NCBI RefSeq assembly: GCF_005503015.1
Contig: NZ_SCOL01000012.1
Coordinates: 1-18,318 of the forward strand
Length of the DNA: 18,318 bases
Reading direction: 5' to 3'
Origin: Bacillus sp. E(2018)
GTDB lineage: Bacteria; Bacillota; Bacilli; Bacillales; Fictibacillaceae
Position 1 is the stretch's first letter, and each line of letters begins with the position of its first letter. Made by a program: the position numbers and the translations under genes. A model generated the notes under the pieces. The model saw only the letters and a program-made list of their open reading frames with translations, made no database searches and was not told where the DNA came from. Below are positions 17,386-18,318 of the stretch, in pieces.

Positions 17386-17610
17386 ATGTTTTTTTCCCGA
17401 AAAGGGCGATTGAAGCGATCCGGAGATGAAGAGCTGCTTCAAAGTCTTGATGAGCTAAAGATAGACTGGATGCATCAAAAAGAAATGGTTGAACGCAGTG
17501 TCGAGCCATCTGAAGAGGTTATCTTTAAGCTTCAACTAGCAGAATCAAAATACTTCTTCTTATTAAAAGAAGCGAAAAAAAGAAACGTGACGACCAGCAA
17601 GTTAAAATAA
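17386..17610 (+). CDS. yaaL: YaaL-like protein (DUF2508)
   Basis: A 74-residue, highly charged cytosolic protein of unknown function. It has a basic N-terminus (FSRKGRLKRSG) and a long predicted helix rich in Glu, Lys and Leu, with no membrane segment or catalytic motif. It is recognised mainly by its size, its composition and its place between recR and bofA, as in B. subtilis. The ATG at 17386 follows AAAGGGG with 9 bases of spacing. The last codons and stop lie inside the terminator hairpin that ends the dnaX cluster. Confidence 0.9.
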   Translation: MFFSRKGRLKRSGDEELLQSLDELKIDWMHQKEMVERSVEPSEEVIFKLQLAESKYFFLLKEAKKRNVTTSKLK

Positions 17611-17627
17611 CTGCTGGTCTTTTTTTT
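17592..17627 (+). terminator. Terminator of the dnaX-yaaK-recR-yaaL cluster
   Basis: GACCAGCA-GTTA (from 17592, with one bulged A) pairs with TAAC-TGCTGGTC (to 17619), followed by eight Ts (17620-17627). Its 5' arm encodes the last residues of yaaL and the stop codon is in the upper stem. Confidence 0.94.
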
Positions 17628-17687
17628 GGACAACTCCCATACAATGACTAGTAAATAACTTGGATGTTGTATAGGAGGAATCACATA

Positions 17688-17954
17688 ATGGAGCCAATAA
17701 CGGTAATCGCTATTCTTGGAACGATCATCTTTGTTCTGCTTCTAGTAGGCGCTCCAATGCGGCCGATACGCTGGATCGGATTCGGCATTACACGCTTTTG
17801 TATTGGTGCACTGTTACTGTTCTTATTAAATGCCATCGGGAACTCATATGATATTCATATTCCGATCAATGCGTTTACCGCGCTGATTTCAGGGATCGCT
17901 GGACTACCAGGGATAGCTTCCCTAGTAGCCATTGAATTCTTTATCTTGAACTAG
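17688..17954 (+). CDS. bofA: Sigma-K processing inhibitor BofA
   Basis: In sporulating Bacillus BofA sits in the outer forespore membrane with SpoIVFA and holds the intramembrane protease SpoIVFB inactive until the forespore signals, delaying activation of sigma-K in the mother cell. The 88-residue product (about 87 in B. subtilis, recalled) starts MEPITVIAI and has hydrophobic segments at about residues 3-21 and 33-52. The C-terminal half contains INAFTALISGIAGLPGIASLV, matching the family's conserved end. AGGAGG (17673-17678) is 9 bases before the ATG at 17688; an in-frame upstream ATG at 17664 has no such site. It is preceded by a terminator and followed by another. I see no clear sporulation promoter. 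Confidence 0.95.
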   Translation: MEPITVIAILGTIIFVLLLVGAPMRPIRWIGFGITRFCIGALLLFLLNAIGNSYDIHIPINAFTALISGIAGLPGIASLVAIEFFILN

Positions 17955-17978
17955 GGGATTCATATGTATTCTTAAACC

Positions 17979-18018
17979 AAGGTTTAGAGAGCGATAATAA
18001 GCTTTCTAAACCTTTTTT
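17979..18018 (+). terminator. bofA terminator
   Basis: A 14-bp stem with one wobble (17979-17992 with 18001-18014) has an 8-base loop and is followed by Ts to 18018. It insulates bofA from the rRNA operon. Confidence 0.94.
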
Positions 18019-18048
18019 CATTTATTTAAAGTAATTTTAAAATAACTA

Positions 18049-18078
18049 TTGACCTTAAATCACAATACGTGATATATT
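18049..18078 (+). promoter_or_regulatory. rRNA operon promoter P1
   Basis: TTGACC (18049-18054) and TATATT (18073-18078) are 18 bp apart. A G at 18086 is a plausible start, as in B. subtilis rRNA promoters that respond to GTP level. Confidence 0.8.
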
Positions 18079-18141
18079 AGTTCTTGTCGCTGCAACACAT
18101 GAAACATTGTTGCAGGCGGGAAACAAATTTTAAAAAAACGG

Positions 18142-18170
18142 TTGACTTCTTATTATAAAGATGTTATCCT
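18142..18170 (+). promoter_or_regulatory. rRNA operon promoter P2
   Basis: TTGACT (18142-18147) and TATCCT (18165-18170) are 17 bp apart, with a G at 18177 as likely start. Tandem P1 and P2 are about 92 bp apart. A hairpin CTGCAACA/TGTTGCAG (18090-18115) lies between them. Confidence 0.85.
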
Positions 18171-18213
18171 AATAAAGTCGCTAAAACGAGCGGCTAACAA
18201 AAAAAGAAACACA

Positions 18214-18267
18214 CAGTTCTTTGAAAACTGAACAAAAGAAATAGGTAAGGAATTAAGAATTAATTCC
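18214..18267 (+). promoter_or_regulatory. 16S leader: boxA-like element and processing hairpin
   Basis: GTTCTTTGAAAAC (18216-18228) resembles the boxA antitermination signal of Bacillus rRNA leaders. A perfect 8-bp hairpin GGAATTAA/TTAATTCC with a GAA loop (18249-18267) follows, 30 bases before mature 16S. Confidence 0.6.
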
Positions 18268-18297
18268 GTCAGTTTTAAAATCGAGCAAGACAAACAC

Positions 18298-18318
18298 TTT
18301 TATGGAGAGTTTGATCCT
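18298..18318 (+). rRNA. rrs: 16S ribosomal RNA, 5' end (continues beyond window)
   Basis: The last 21 bases contain GGAGAGTTTGATCCT, the universal 5' end of 16S rRNA, preceded by TTTTAT where the mature end is expected. Only the first bases of the gene are in the window. Confidence 0.95.

Overview
This window comes from a Gram-positive, low-GC, endospore-forming member of the Bacillaceae, and almost certainly from the origin-proximal region between two rRNA operons. It opens inside a 5S rRNA gene and closes at the first bases of a 16S rRNA gene. Between them the order yaaC, guaB, dacA, pdxS-pdxT, serS, tRNA-Ser, dck/dgk, isochorismatase, tadA, SRP RNA, dnaX, yaaK, recR, yaaL, bofA is that of the Bacillus subtilis chromosome next to oriC (recalled, not searched). 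bofA and the large Alu-domain SRP RNA independently point to a spore-forming Bacillus relative. I cannot name the species; Fictibacillus or a near relative is a guess.

Layout. Positions 1-488 hold the 5S end, its terminator and a gene-free stretch with an imperfect inverted repeat. Positions 489-4497 hold yaaC (minus strand), then guaB (IMP dehydrogenase) and dacA (PBP5 carboxypeptidase), each with its own promoter and terminator. Positions 4560-6145 are the pdxS-pdxT pair that makes pyridoxal 5'-phosphate. Positions 6190-7963 are a serine T-box leader and serS, with a 127-bp palindromic repeat wedged between them. Positions 7964-8433 hold the serS terminator, a degenerate 21-bp tandem repeat and a tRNA-Ser(UGA) gene.

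Positions 8524-11573 are a methionine ABC importer operon (metN-metI-metQ) behind a SAM-I riboswitch. It is not at this locus in B. subtilis as I recall it, so it looks like a lineage-specific insertion or relocation next to the tRNA. A second copy of the palindromic repeat lies between metI and metQ, and a consensus-matching CcpA (cre) site lies upstream of the promoter. Positions 11580-12886 are the deoxynucleoside kinase pair dgk-dck on the minus strand. Positions 13003-14261 are an isochorismatase-like hydrolase and, divergently, the tRNA adenosine deaminase tadA. Positions 14270-14663 are the SRP RNA. Positions 14676-17627 are the dnaX-yaaK-recR-yaaL cluster for DNA replication and repair, followed by bofA, a regulator of sporulation sigma-K. 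The last 300 bases are the tandem promoters and leader of the next rRNA operon.

Most of the window is conserved housekeeping DNA. The items most worth a second look are the paired 127-128 bp repeats whose central hairpins covary, an A7 slippery site in dnaX that would make a gamma-like short product, the 21-bp repeat downstream of serS, the cre site in front of the SAM-riboswitch methionine operon, and the U73 discriminator of the tRNA-Ser. I see no clear evidence for a wholly new defence, mobile or biosynthetic system.
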